A stretch of 64,000 nt of DNA from a virus. Below the pieces are notes generated by a model that did no database searches, had not been told where the DNA came from, and saw only the letters and a list, made by a program, of their open reading frames with translations. Location: the IMG/VR virus record IMGVR_UViG_3300048438_000153, positions 124,001-188,000 of that record; one strand, written 5' to 3'. The translations under genes and the position numbers were made by a program. Position 1 is the first letter of the stretch; every line of letters begins with the position of its first letter. This document shows, piece by piece, positions 50,527 to 58,899 of the stretch.

Positions 50527-52077
50527 TTAGTTAGAGAGACAAGCTCTAATATCAGCGAGCGCGTAGTGACTCCGAGGAACTTGGAGGAGCTGAAGAAGCT
50601 GAGGTCGATACTTAGGGTTCTCGTAAGCGAGCTTAACGACAGCAGTCTTAGCTACAAAGGCGTCCTCTCCAAGCTCGTCCTTAACTACTTCTACTTCTCT
50701 CTTAGCTTCCTCTCCCTTTTCTTTCTTAGCCTCAGAAACAGCTTTATCAAGGTTCTTCTTAACCTCAGCGTGGAAAGCCTCAGTCTGCTTTTTCATATCG
50801 GCCTGAAATGCTTTTAAGTCAAAGCCGTTCGGAGTGACAAACTGAGAAAGGTAGTCAATCTGATCAGCATCAATTGTTGAATAATACTCAATGATTTTCT
50901 GCTTGAGAGATTCAATGTCCTCTTCAGAAGCACTCTTAAACCAGCTCTTTAAACCTGACACACCTTTACTGCCCTTCCCCACTCCTTTCTGAGTTAAACC
51001 TCCAATACCCTCAGCGATACCTTTAACTCCTTTTAAAGCGATTGCACTAACACCCGCAACGGAGGTTACAGCCATTGCGACTGCTTGTGCTCCAGCCACC
51101 GCACCTCCTGCTGAAAGTCCGACTGCACTTCCAAATGCTTCTATGCCCATATCAGCAAAACTTGAGCTCGCTTCTGAAGCACCCTCAGCTTGAGCGTCAT
51201 TAAGACCATTCTTCTTAAAAATGGAATGATGGGCTTTTTTTATCTTATTTCGACTCTCTTCCCCCCACTTACCAATCGCCTTTAATTTTGTTTGTAACTC
51301 TTCAGCACTCTCAGGAATAGATTCGGTGAGAGTTTTTCCCGCTTGACTAAGAGTATTACTACCCTTTTCATCTAGCTTACTCGCCTCCTCAAGAGCCATA
51401 TCTATCGCGATACCTACGTCTTGAGAGCTGTCGAGAACTAACTGTCTCTTCACTTCAGCAGAAATCTCTGAAGCTAACTGAGCTCCGCCCTCTTTAAGAG
51501 CAGACACAGCTTTCTCCTCACCCTCAGTCAGTTGCTTTTGCTTGTTCCACTTTTCTGCAAGATCTGCGATAGCTTTCTTAGCTTGTTCATGGAGACTAGA
51601 TGCCTCATCAAGCGCATAACCTATTGCAGTAGAAACGGCTAGTGATCCCTCCATAGCCTCAGAGATTTCGACCCTTTGGTTTTGCAAAGACCTCTCAAAC
51701 TCAGATTGACTCTCAATAGGTACACCTATCGCAGTCTCTAGTTTAGACTTCTTTTTGTCTTTTTTGTTCTTGTTGTCTTTCTTATTCTTGTCGTCCTTCT
51801 TATTGCGCTTATCCGCTCTGTTCTGTTTTCTCTTCTCTCCCTTGTTACCCCTATTCTTAGTCTTCTTCGCCTTAGACCTACCTGCCTCTTTAAAGATGTC
51901 TCCCGTGAAGAAAGGAAGCACATAATCCCTGATCTCAGGGTTCGCATAAGCGAGCTTGATGACCCTCGAAATAAGATCTTCTTCTGAAGCTGTCCTGAGA
52001 GAGATCAGAGGGAGGATATCGCCTCTAGTTTCCTCGTTTTCGTAAGCAGTACGGATCAAGTATTCTCTAATGTTCAT
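50527..52077 (-). CDS. protein with three AYENP modules and a hydrophobic core
   Basis: 516 residues from the ATG at 52077. Two N-terminal modules (LIRTAYENEETRGDILPL and VIKLAYANPEIRDYVLPF) and one at the C-terminus (VVKLAYENPKYRPQLLQLL) match the module in the 2H phosphoesterase. A very basic Lys/Asn run (about 75-115) is followed by coiled coils and, at about 300-365, a Gly/Ala/Val-rich stretch (GLSAGGAVAGAQAVAMAV) able to enter membranes. A pore-forming ejection or toxin-like role is possible but unproven. Confidence 0.65.
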   Translation of the reverse strand: MNIREYLIRTAYENEETRGDILPLISLRTASEEDLISRVIKLAYANPEIRDYVLPFFTGDIFKEAGRSKAKKTKNRGNKGEKRKQNRADKRNKKDDKNKKDNKNKKDKKKSKLETAIGVPIESQSEFERSLQNQRVEISEAMEGSLAVSTAIGYALDEASSLHEQAKKAIADLAEKWNKQKQLTEGEEKAVSALKEGGAQLASEISAEVKRQLVLDSSQDVGIAIDMALEEASKLDEKGSNTLSQAGKTLTESIPESAEELQTKLKAIGKWGEESRNKIKKAHHSIFKKNGLNDAQAEGASEASSSFADMGIEAFGSAVGLSAGGAVAGAQAVAMAVTSVAGVSAIALKGVKGIAEGIGGLTQKGVGKGSKGVSGLKSWFKSASEEDIESLKQKIIEYYSTIDADQIDYLSQFVTPNGFDLKAFQADMKKQTEAFHAEVKKNLDKAVSEAKKEKGEEAKREVEVVKDELGEDAFVAKTAVVKLAYENPKYRPQLLQLLQVPRSHYALADIRACLSN

Positions 52078-52136
52078 TGGGTTTGCCCTTTCTAAGCGCA
52101 AGTTTCTTTTCTTAACTTAACGACGAGATAAAAAAA

Positions 52137-54785
52137 TTACTCAACCCTCTGTCTGAGGAGATAAAGGTTAGTCTCGTGAGCGTTCGCCATAGACATAATA
52201 AAGTCGTCCATCCCTAGAGTGAGAACGTCCATTTCTTTCAGCGCCTTATAGATATTCTTGAAGGCTACCTGTAGAGCTTCCTCCACAATCAGAGCGCGGA
52301 GAATAGGGTTGTCTTCAGCCTGAACCTCAGCGATAGGGAGAATCGTGTTCGCCATCAACTGTGCCTGATCTACAGGAGAGACAGCTCGACCTCCGTATGT
52401 ACCCACGATCTTCTCAGCGAGCGTGTCGATCTCTTCGATAAGACTTTGGTAAATCCTCTCTAGTAAGAGATGATCTCCATACTGACTCTCACCCTTCACT
52501 TGCCAATGACTCGTCCAATGAGCCCAATGCGCGCCCCTCAATATGGCGAGCAGAACTTGGAGCGTAGAGAGGGCCATGTCTTTCTCAGAGGCTTTCTTTC
52601 TCCAACCCCCACCTAGCTCTTTGTAAGACTTACTAGCCCAACCGTTCGCATAGGCGCTAGGGTACTTCCTAAAGCCTTCTCCGCCACGAACAGGATTGAT
52701 AATCTTATCACCCCTAGAAACAGGGTTCTTTCTATCGCCTTTAGCGAGGTCTATAATCTCGCCCCACAGCTTAGGGTCAGTAGGCATATTCTCAGCCCCC
52801 CTCTCTATGAAGTTAATGTGCTGAAAAGAGTCCACAGGGATTTGACGATACATCCTAGAAAGAATAGACCTCACGGCCTCTCTCTGCATCGCTTTCTTTC
52901 TTAGTTGCACTTTTCTCGATTTTTGGTTCTTCTGAGTCACGGTCGAACTCCCCCCACCTTCTAGGCGTTTATATCTTTTAGGGTTGTCTCTTCTCCTCTT
53001 ACCTGAAAGGAGAAGCTTGGTCTTATTTCGGAGGTAGTACCTCTTGTTGTCTCTCTTCATCTGACCACGATCTCTACGTTTTTTCTTAACATAGTCGATC
53101 TTGTTCTTTCTGTTGAGAGTCCCCTTAGTATCTCTTTGCTTTCTTCTAGGTGGGCGCAAAGTGATCTTAGCTCTCCCCCGATGCTTCGGGTCAGCTATTC
53201 TTTCTTCTTGAGCCATCTTAGGTCTGCGAGCTAAGCCTGTGGTTTTATTAGCGTCCACATAGGGGTGTCCATATTGATCTCCAGGTATGCCTGAGCTTCT
53301 AGGGCGTTGATGAAGAGGCTTACCATCAGGCTGATTAGGTAGTGCGTTCGGATTCGGTGCTTTCCCGTAGTTAAGAGAAGCTCCTGAGCTGTCTGAAGGC
53401 GTGTTGGAAACAGGAGGCCCTGATCGGTACTCGTCACGCCCTTTCGGATGACCGCTAGGAAGGGGCAGAACTCTATCTCTTTGCGACTTACCATCCTCAT
53501 AGTCTTGACGGCTAGGTTCGGGGGCAGAGGTGTCGTTATCGAGTCCGTCTTGACGACTCTTGCTAACCCAAGTCTGAACGCCCGCTAAGTCCTGTATAAG
53601 TTGCCTAGCAACACGGGTGTTAGAGTCCTCCGTGACAGCCTGATAGAACAAGCCAACAGCTTTGTCCCAAGACTTTCTCTTAAAGTGCTTGAGAGCCCTA
53701 AAGAAAGGACTACTGTTGATGTGTCTACGAACGGTGGAGTTGTTTTTTCTGAGAATGGGATTTCTGAAGTAGCGAGATCTGAACTCCTCAACCTCGTCTA
53801 AGAGTCTCGTATAAAACTCAACGTCATCAAGGGCATGGAAGTTAGCTAAGTTAGGGTCTAAGCCTAAGTCCTTGAGCTCCTGACGCACTTGACGCTCTTT
53901 TGACTTATTATGCTGAGTGATCTTAGTGTCTCTTCTCTTAAAGGGTAAGCCCCCTCTATCTGACAAGCCCTCTCTCTGCCCTATTTCTGACTGAACCGCG
54001 TGGACTAACTCATGCCTAACAGTGCCCTTCACCTGAGCCAAGTCATCTCGGCTGTAATCGGTCTTCTCAGGGATCATAATCTTGATGTGGTGAGCGGAGT
54101 TCCGAAAGCTGTGCGTACCGAGTACGTTTGAATCCATAAACTTAAAAGACAGGACTATGGGATAAACAAATTCAGGGTGAGTGATTCTCGCCTCCACACC
54201 CAAGTCTATGTGGGTGTGGGAGGTCTTAAGATACTCTCGGGGAAACCGACTTTGAGCGAGCTCAAACATATCCTTATCTTGATAAGGATATGACTCTTTC
54301 TTTTCCTTCAGATTTTTAGACACATATAGAAGGCATAAAGAGAGCTTCATAACATCTATCTTGTTATCCCTAAGAACCTTGAGCGACTTATCTGAATTTG
54401 AAAGAGTTTCGAGGTCATTCCAACTAAGAATCTTCTCAAAGAGAGTAAGTGCAAGGTTAGCGTCGTCTCTTATGTTCTTATTTTTATAAGTGTTTTTCTT
54501 AGTGTCTGCGATGACTATTCGGAGTACGTCATGATAGTCATGAAGGAGATCTTCGAGAAGCTCGAATAGCTCTTCCATGTCTTCGTTTTCAAAGTCTTTA
54601 AGATACTCCGAAATCTCTTTCGCCATGCCTTCAAGGTCTTCGATCTCCTCTTCGCTCACTATAGAACTAAAAATTTTAGTGAGAACGTGATCAGCTAACA
54701 CACCCTGAGCTATTTCAGCCACTATTCTAAAAAGCTCGGGAGGAGGCTTCATTAAGCCTGCTTCTTTGTCTGAGAACCTTGCCAT
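52137..54785 (-). CDS. fusion of zinc metallopeptidase, basic linker and Dps-like ferritin domain
   Basis: An 882-residue protein. Residues 1-380: peptidase unit with N-terminal AGLMKPPPELFRIV, VRHELVHAVQ (H258-H262) and HALDDVEFYTRLLDEV. Residues 390-640: disordered, then very basic (KKKRRDRGQMKRDNKRYY). Residues 660-730: KLWGEIIDLAKG and YPSAYANGWASKSY, a motif seen in large-virus proteins. Residues 735-882: Dps-type four-helix domain with ferroxidase residues in the exact spacing of E. coli Dps: H in SHWQVKG, H twelve later, E, then D (IEEID) and E (TLAE). It would oxidise iron or bind DNA. Confidence 0.75.
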   Translation of the reverse strand: MARFSDKEAGLMKPPPELFRIVAEIAQGVLADHVLTKIFSSIVSEEEIEDLEGMAKEISEYLKDFENEDMEELFELLEDLLHDYHDVLRIVIADTKKNTYKNKNIRDDANLALTLFEKILSWNDLETLSNSDKSLKVLRDNKIDVMKLSLCLLYVSKNLKEKKESYPYQDKDMFELAQSRFPREYLKTSHTHIDLGVEARITHPEFVYPIVLSFKFMDSNVLGTHSFRNSAHHIKIMIPEKTDYSRDDLAQVKGTVRHELVHAVQSEIGQREGLSDRGGLPFKRRDTKITQHNKSKERQVRQELKDLGLDPNLANFHALDDVEFYTRLLDEVEEFRSRYFRNPILRKNNSTVRRHINSSPFFRALKHFKRKSWDKAVGLFYQAVTEDSNTRVARQLIQDLAGVQTWVSKSRQDGLDNDTSAPEPSRQDYEDGKSQRDRVLPLPSGHPKGRDEYRSGPPVSNTPSDSSGASLNYGKAPNPNALPNQPDGKPLHQRPRSSGIPGDQYGHPYVDANKTTGLARRPKMAQEERIADPKHRGRAKITLRPPRRKQRDTKGTLNRKNKIDYVKKKRRDRGQMKRDNKRYYLRNKTKLLLSGKRRRDNPKRYKRLEGGGSSTVTQKNQKSRKVQLRKKAMQREAVRSILSRMYRQIPVDSFQHINFIERGAENMPTDPKLWGEIIDLAKGDRKNPVSRGDKIINPVRGGEGFRKYPSAYANGWASKSYKELGGGWRKKASEKDMALSTLQVLLAILRGAHWAHWTSHWQVKGESQYGDHLLLERIYQSLIEEIDTLAEKIVGTYGGRAVSPVDQAQLMANTILPIAEVQAEDNPILRALIVEEALQVAFKNIYKALKEMDVLTLGMDDFIMSMANAHETNLYLLRQRVE

Positions 54786-54829
54786 AAGAACCTACCTAAA
54801 GCGCAGTTAAGGAAATGTAGAAAGTAACC

Positions 54830-55396
54830 TTAAGAAAGAAACTCGCTTACACCTTCAGGAGTAACTACGACGTAAGACCCGAAGTTCTGCACAAACCCCT
54901 CTCTCTCGTACTCCAAGAGAGCGCGGAAGTAGTTACTTGGTAACTCTCCTCTAGTGATGACAACCTCACCATCATCAATCATCTTTTCTGAGATGATGTC
55001 AGCGATCTCCTGAAAGAAAGCACCCGAAGCGCCCGCCACCCTAACCTCAGAGTTAATATTCCTCGCCGCTTCGGGGGCGGGGTTATACTTAGAGGCGATG
55101 TCTACAGTCTCACGATCACTGTGAGGGAGGCGTTGACGGTAGAAATCAGCACCCATCGTGATGAGAGCGTAGTTAGTCTTATCTAGGTGTCTCTCGATCT
55201 TAGCGAGGGTGTCGGGGATCGTGAGAAAGGTATCTCCACAGAGACGGTAGACTTCTTCGATAGCGGGCGAGTCTTGAAGCGCCTTAACCATCTGATCTAC
55301 TGCTATTCTTAGACGGTAAGCCTCAACCCTTGCGTCAGAGACGCCACCCGCCAAAATTGACCAAGATGCTTGGCTCGATGCTTTCTTATCTCTCAT
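54830..55396 (-). CDS. hypothetical helical protein
   Basis: A 188-residue protein, helical N-terminal two thirds, with a C-terminal winged-helix-like part (LPSNYFRALLEYEREGFVQN, then strand SYVVVTPEGV). No family recognised. Promoter region has a perfect 9-bp stem-loop (55398-55430). Confidence 0.6.
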   Translation of the reverse strand: MRDKKASSQASWSILAGGVSDARVEAYRLRIAVDQMVKALQDSPAIEEVYRLCGDTFLTIPDTLAKIERHLDKTNYALITMGADFYRQRLPHSDRETVDIASKYNPAPEAARNINSEVRVAGASGAFFQEIADIISEKMIDDGEVVITRGELPSNYFRALLEYEREGFVQNFGSYVVVTPEGVSEFLS

Positions 55397-55397
55397 T

Positions 55398-55430
55398 GTC
55401 TTTCTCCTACTTTGAGTGTCTGAGAAAGAC
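55398..55430 (-). promoter_or_regulatory. perfect 9-bp stem-loop before start codon
   Basis: Minus strand GTCTTTCTC (55430-55422) pairs with GAGAAAGAC (55406-55398); AGGAGAAAG, the ribosome site, lies within the 3' arm, one base from the ATG at 55396. The upstream box is poor (TTGATAC). Confidence 0.55.
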
Positions 55431-55447
55431 TGAGTATCAAGAGAGTA

Positions 55448-56467
55448 TTAAGCCCCGACCCCTTTCTTGATTACCTTCACTACGCCGTCGCTCTCGACTT
55501 CCATGATCGCCTCAAGAATCTCAGGATGACCCTTATAAAGCTCAAGGGCGAGAGACGCTCTCTTACGCCAGTGTGGAGACATATCCCAATCAATCCCTAC
55601 AGGTAGACTCTTAACCTTACTATTGTCCTCGCCTACTGTGACTGCTCCCTGAGTAGGCTGAACCTCACCCTCAACAGCAGAAAGGATCTGCTGTGCTTCT
55701 TTCTCTTGCTCGTCTGCAAGAGAAATCTCAGGCTCAGAAGCCTCCTCCTCAACAACAAATTCTTCTACGTCATCGTCGAGTAAGTCTGAAAGCTCGATGT
55801 CTTCTTCAGCGGAGGGCTCTTTAACAGGCTTCTCAGAAGCAAGAGCCTCTCTCTGTAGGTTCTCAAGGCGAGAAATCTCAGAACTCGCTTGTGATCCATC
55901 AGAAATCACAGTCTTTTGCTTAGAAGCTGTCTTAATCTTGATCTTCCCTACTGACTCAGCACCCTGAGACTCAGCGAGTCCTCCATCAGATGTTTCCGCG
56001 CTTGAAGCTGAGTTAATGGTAGCGCCACTCTTAGTCTCAACCTTAGAGACTGCGATCATGTCATCGTCCTGAGACTCTACGACCAAAGGGAACTTCTTTG
56101 TTGTGGGCTCAATCTTATCCGAAATCGTGACGTCATTCTTAGAAGAGGTCTTAGAAGAGGTCTTAGAGACTTCTGCGACAGCACGCTCCTCGTCATAGAC
56201 AGTCTCGATCTTCATAACTTTCTTAGCTGGTGCGGGGGCGGTGATTTCTTTCTCAACAGGAGCTGAAGCAGTCCCATCTGAGAGCTTGAGCCAACCGCGC
56301 TTGATTCCCGCCTTAAGCTCAGGCATCGGAGTCTCCTTGCCTGAAAACTTAAGGGTGTAGCCATCGAACTCTACGAGATCGCCTTTGGTGAGGTTGCGCT
56401 CAAGACGACCTAAGTGAACGGTGGTCTGTGCCTCCAAAGTCTGATAGTTTCCTCTAACGAACTCCAT
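55448..56467 (-). CDS. virion structural protein with acidic disordered middle
   Basis: 339 residues from the ATG at 56467 (GGAGG 6 bases upstream). Residues 1-70 (MEFVRGNYQTLEAQTTVHLG, KGDLVEFDGYTLKFSGKE, MPELKAGIKRGWL) form a small beta domain found in structural proteins of large phages. A long Glu/Ser/Asp-rich low-complexity region follows, then a C-terminal helical piece (HWRKRASLALELYKGHPEILE). Possibly a capsid-associated or vertex protein; the identification of role is inference. Confidence 0.6.
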   Translation of the reverse strand: MEFVRGNYQTLEAQTTVHLGRLERNLTKGDLVEFDGYTLKFSGKETPMPELKAGIKRGWLKLSDGTASAPVEKEITAPAPAKKVMKIETVYDEERAVAEVSKTSSKTSSKNDVTISDKIEPTTKKFPLVVESQDDDMIAVSKVETKSGATINSASSAETSDGGLAESQGAESVGKIKIKTASKQKTVISDGSQASSEISRLENLQREALASEKPVKEPSAEEDIELSDLLDDDVEEFVVEEEASEPEISLADEQEKEAQQILSAVEGEVQPTQGAVTVGEDNSKVKSLPVGIDWDMSPHWRKRASLALELYKGHPEILEAIMEVESDGVVKVIKKGVGA

Positions 56468-56555
56468 TGTTTCCTCCAATGTGTCATGGTTTAGTGTCAG
56501 TTATACCCTTACCATAAGAGTTTTATAAATAAACATAGGGTGAGGGGACACAAAC

Positions 56556-57011
56556 ATGGAATCCTCACTCAAGTACAGTACCGAAAGGATAAGAGTTACC
56601 ATGAAAAACGTCTATTACTTCGCATACGGAACGAACCTCGAAGAACACTCTATGAAAGATAGATATCCCTCAGCAGAAATCTTCAAGTTCGGTGTTCTTA
56701 AAGGGTTCAAGCTCAAGTTCAAGAACGGAGTGAGCTCAGTAGAAGAAAGAGAGCGATCCGACTATGTTGAAGGACTCATTTACACCATCAACGAAAACGA
56801 TATTGAAGATCCCTTGAAAGGGTCAACCCGATGTGAGGTAGACGTGATTACGGACTGCGGAAACACAGTGCGCGCTATCCTCTTCTTCGCCAAGAAGAAA
56901 GAAGAGTCTCGACCCTCTGAAGAATACCTCTCAAGGATGCTTAAGAAATACGGAGACTATGGGTTCAATAAGAGGCACTTGGAGAGCGCGTTTCTTTCGG
57001 CAGATAGTTAA
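56556..57011 (+). CDS. gamma-glutamylcyclotransferase-like protein
   Basis: 151 residues, or 136 from the ATG at 56601. The start of the fold (VYYFAYGTNLEEHSMKDRYP) has the YGTN loop that binds substrate in this family, and YVEGLIYTI holds the catalytic-type Glu. The enzymes cyclise gamma-glutamyl amines to 5-oxoproline and are linked to glutathione turnover. A lone plus-strand gene among minus-strand ones. A role beside glutamine synthetase is possible but not shown. Confidence 0.75.
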   Translation: MESSLKYSTERIRVTMKNVYYFAYGTNLEEHSMKDRYPSAEIFKFGVLKGFKLKFKNGVSSVEERERSDYVEGLIYTINENDIEDPLKGSTRCEVDVITDCGNTVRAILFFAKKKEESRPSEEYLSRMLKKYGDYGFNKRHLESAFLSADS

Positions 57012-57514
57012 CGGTCGAGTAATATCACCATATCTTTGGATTTATACACCCTAGAAAGAGACTTCCACACACGACGGGCGTGTTCTGATGTAGTTGCGTT
57101 GTCACTTGGGTTGCAATAGTTAGGGATGAAGAGAAAAGGCTTCCCATTTGTCCGACTATTTAAGGTGTGTCGAGCTAGTCTTAAATACCCTTCCAAGCCA
57201 CACTTTTTTCCCCAAAAGTCTTTACTTAGCTTGGAGTACACGACTTCAACCACATAAACCTCCCCATTAGAGTTTGATAGAGAAGGGTTCGCGTCGATCA
57301 GTTGAAGCATTTCGTCTGCACAGTAATACTCAGAAATACTCTCACGATCTAATAGATAAACGGTAGCCTCAAACTCACCCACTTCTTTTCCGTCTATTGA
57401 GTATGCCTCAATCAGAGTCGTGGGTTCGCCCCACTCAAACCCCGTTGTTTCTTTGAAAGTGACTCCTGAGCACTGCCTCAGATAAGCATTCGCAACTCTT
57501 TGTATTAGGTTCAT
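57008..57514 (-). CDS. GNAT-like protein with RVAxxYL N-terminus
   Basis: A 168-residue protein starting MNLIQRVANAYLRQ, like a segment in the GNAT fusion (YRVASRYLRS). The body (EVYVVEVVYSKLSKDFWGKK, CGLEGYLRLARHTL, TSEHARRVWKSLSRVYKSKD) has the strand-helix order and the A.RVW.SL end seen in phage GNAT-like acetyltransferases. The acetyl-CoA loop (normally Q/RxxGxG/A) is weak here (KKCGLEG), so activity is uncertain. Confidence 0.5.
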   Translation of the reverse strand: MNLIQRVANAYLRQCSGVTFKETTGFEWGEPTTLIEAYSIDGKEVGEFEATVYLLDRESISEYYCADEMLQLIDANPSLSNSNGEVYVVEVVYSKLSKDFWGKKCGLEGYLRLARHTLNSRTNGKPFLFIPNYCNPSDNATTSEHARRVWKSLSRVYKSKDMVILLDR

Positions 57515-57529
57515 ATCTACTCTCCATTC

Positions 57530-58192
57530 CTAGCTTATCTTGATCATATCAGATTCAATTCTCTTAGTTGACTGAAACCATTTCACAGAACCTGACTTCG
57601 TTTCTAAGAGAAACCTACGAGGGATCTTCACCTGATATACTTCTCTCCCCCTGTCACGAGCTAATCCAAAAGCATCACTCGCGTCAGAGGTGAAGAACAT
57701 CCCCTCACGGATAAACCTCTCTTTCTCGAAACCTCTCGGTTGCGCCGTGTAGAGCGTGAGAGTCTTAGTAGTTCGAGTCGAGTTCGGCTCAAGAATCTCA
57801 CTAACGAGGTTCTGATAGTCTTTCATCTCCTCCTGTGAAGAAAAATCCTGAAACTCCTCTAGGATGTCTCCAATACTCTTATCACCTAAGTGCGTGAAAG
57901 AAGCCTCTCCCACGTACACAGAGAGCGCCCAAGAGTACCCACCCTGACCCTCGTTATATATATCTTCAGAAAGACTAGAAACAGCCACCTCAATAGGTGA
58001 TCCATTCCAATGAGGGATGCGCCTTTTGGCTGAGTCTGCTTTTCTCTCCAAAAACTCCATGTCAGATAGAATCCAACCGCTTACTCTGATCACCTCATCG
58101 TCTAGCTCTTCTTGAGAAAGAAAATCACCCCTAGCGTCAAGGATTATGAAGTTGAGAATAGAGGTGATGTCTTTATTGTTTCTTAACCTCAT
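57530..58192 (-). CDS. putative ADP-ribosyltransferase-like protein
   Basis: 220 residues from the ATG at 58192, which shares one base with the previous stop (TGATG). The C-terminal 85 residues (TLTLYTAQPRGFEKERFIRE, GMFFTSDASDAFGLARDRGR, VYQVKIPRRFLLETKSG) follow the order of ART folds: a strand, a R/G turn, (G)xFFTS-type motif, and a strand IP. The classic catalytic Glu near the end is not clear (maybe in RIESD). This is a fold-level guess; a hypothetical protein is the safe name. Confidence 0.4.
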   Translation of the reverse strand: MRLRNNKDITSILNFIILDARGDFLSQEELDDEVIRVSGWILSDMEFLERKADSAKRRIPHWNGSPIEVAVSSLSEDIYNEGQGGYSWALSVYVGEASFTHLGDKSIGDILEEFQDFSSQEEMKDYQNLVSEILEPNSTRTTKTLTLYTAQPRGFEKERFIREGMFFTSDASDAFGLARDRGREVYQVKIPRRFLLETKSGSVKWFQSTKRIESDMIKIS

Positions 58193-58743
58193 CAGAAACG
58201 CTTCCCCATGCCATAGACCAATCCCCAAACGATCTCTCCATCAGAGTTATAGGGGGATGTGGTCAGACCTATGAAAGCCGAGCTCCTGTCGCCCATGAGA
58301 AACTTAAAGCGCGACGCTCCTACAGGAAAGAAAAGACCTTCTAAAGCGATGGTTCTCCCTATAGATAGTCCTATGTCCATGCCGAAAGTATCCGTTTCAG
58401 AGACATCAATCTTAAAGAGTTGATAACTCCCCCCTAACATGAAAGAAGGAGGGGTCAAAGTCTCTTCAATCAAACCCTCGCCATTCACTTTCCTATTAGG
58501 AGAAAGAGGAAGGTTAAACACAGACCAAAGACTGAAGCTCTCAGAAAGAGAATATCCTAGTACGACAGTAGCTGAGGAGGTCGGCACAGGGAGAGATCCC
58601 TTTCCATACCAACCGATAACCATCTGCGTAGTGCCGAAGGTCAGCTCCCAAGGTCTAGAAGTCTTAGTAGGCTCAGGGCAGACCTCTTGAGCGTGAGCTA
58701 AAGGGGCTGTCATCAAGAGAAGTAACGTGATCAGTCTGTTCAT
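58192..58743 (-). CDS. exported outer-membrane barrel-like protein
   Basis: A 183-residue protein with a signal peptide (MNRLITLLLLMTAPLAHA, cleaved before QEVC). Eight or so amphipathic strands follow (TTQMVIGWYGKGSL, ATVVLGYSLSESFSLWSVF, FMLGGSYQLFKID) and the chain ends in Phe (MGKRF). It looks like a small outer-membrane barrel. The hairpin module lies upstream. A second exported barrel is encoded at 21730. Could alter the host surface. Confidence 0.7.
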   Translation of the reverse strand: MNRLITLLLLMTAPLAHAQEVCPEPTKTSRPWELTFGTTQMVIGWYGKGSLPVPTSSATVVLGYSLSESFSLWSVFNLPLSPNRKVNGEGLIEETLTPPSFMLGGSYQLFKIDVSETDTFGMDIGLSIGRTIALEGLFFPVGASRFKFLMGDRSSAFIGLTTSPYNSDGEIVWGLVYGMGKRF

Positions 58744-58753
58744 AGTTGTTATC

Positions 58754-58788
58754 CTTTCTAGTGTCGTTCTTAATGAACGAATAGAAAG
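58754..58788 (-). promoter_or_regulatory. two-part stem-loop before an outer-membrane gene
   Basis: Outer stem CTTTCTA/TAGAAAG (58788-58782 and 58760-58754) and inner stem TTCGTT-type arms (58780-58775 and 5869-type: 58769-58764 TCGTTC/GAACGA), 11 bases before the ATG at 58743. The box upstream is A/T rich but not consensus. Confidence 0.5.
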
Positions 58789-58802
58789 ACAAAAAATATT
58801 GT

Positions 58803-58877
58803 TTACCTACGAGTTCTTCTCATGCCATTTCTCCTTACAAGGTAATTATAGATAACACCTAACGGAGACCATAAATG
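58803..58877 (-). other. orphan promoter box with six-codon MRRTRR open frame
   Basis: Minus strand CATTTATG (58877-58870), AAGGAGAAATGGC, then ATG at 58823 encoding MRRTRR and TAA (58803). It looks like the start of a MRRT-leader gene without the body. The 250-bp stretch between 58743 and 58994 otherwise holds only promoter, stem-loop and terminator. Confidence 0.4.
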
Positions 58878-58899
58878 ATCTAAAGAAACCCGAGAAACG

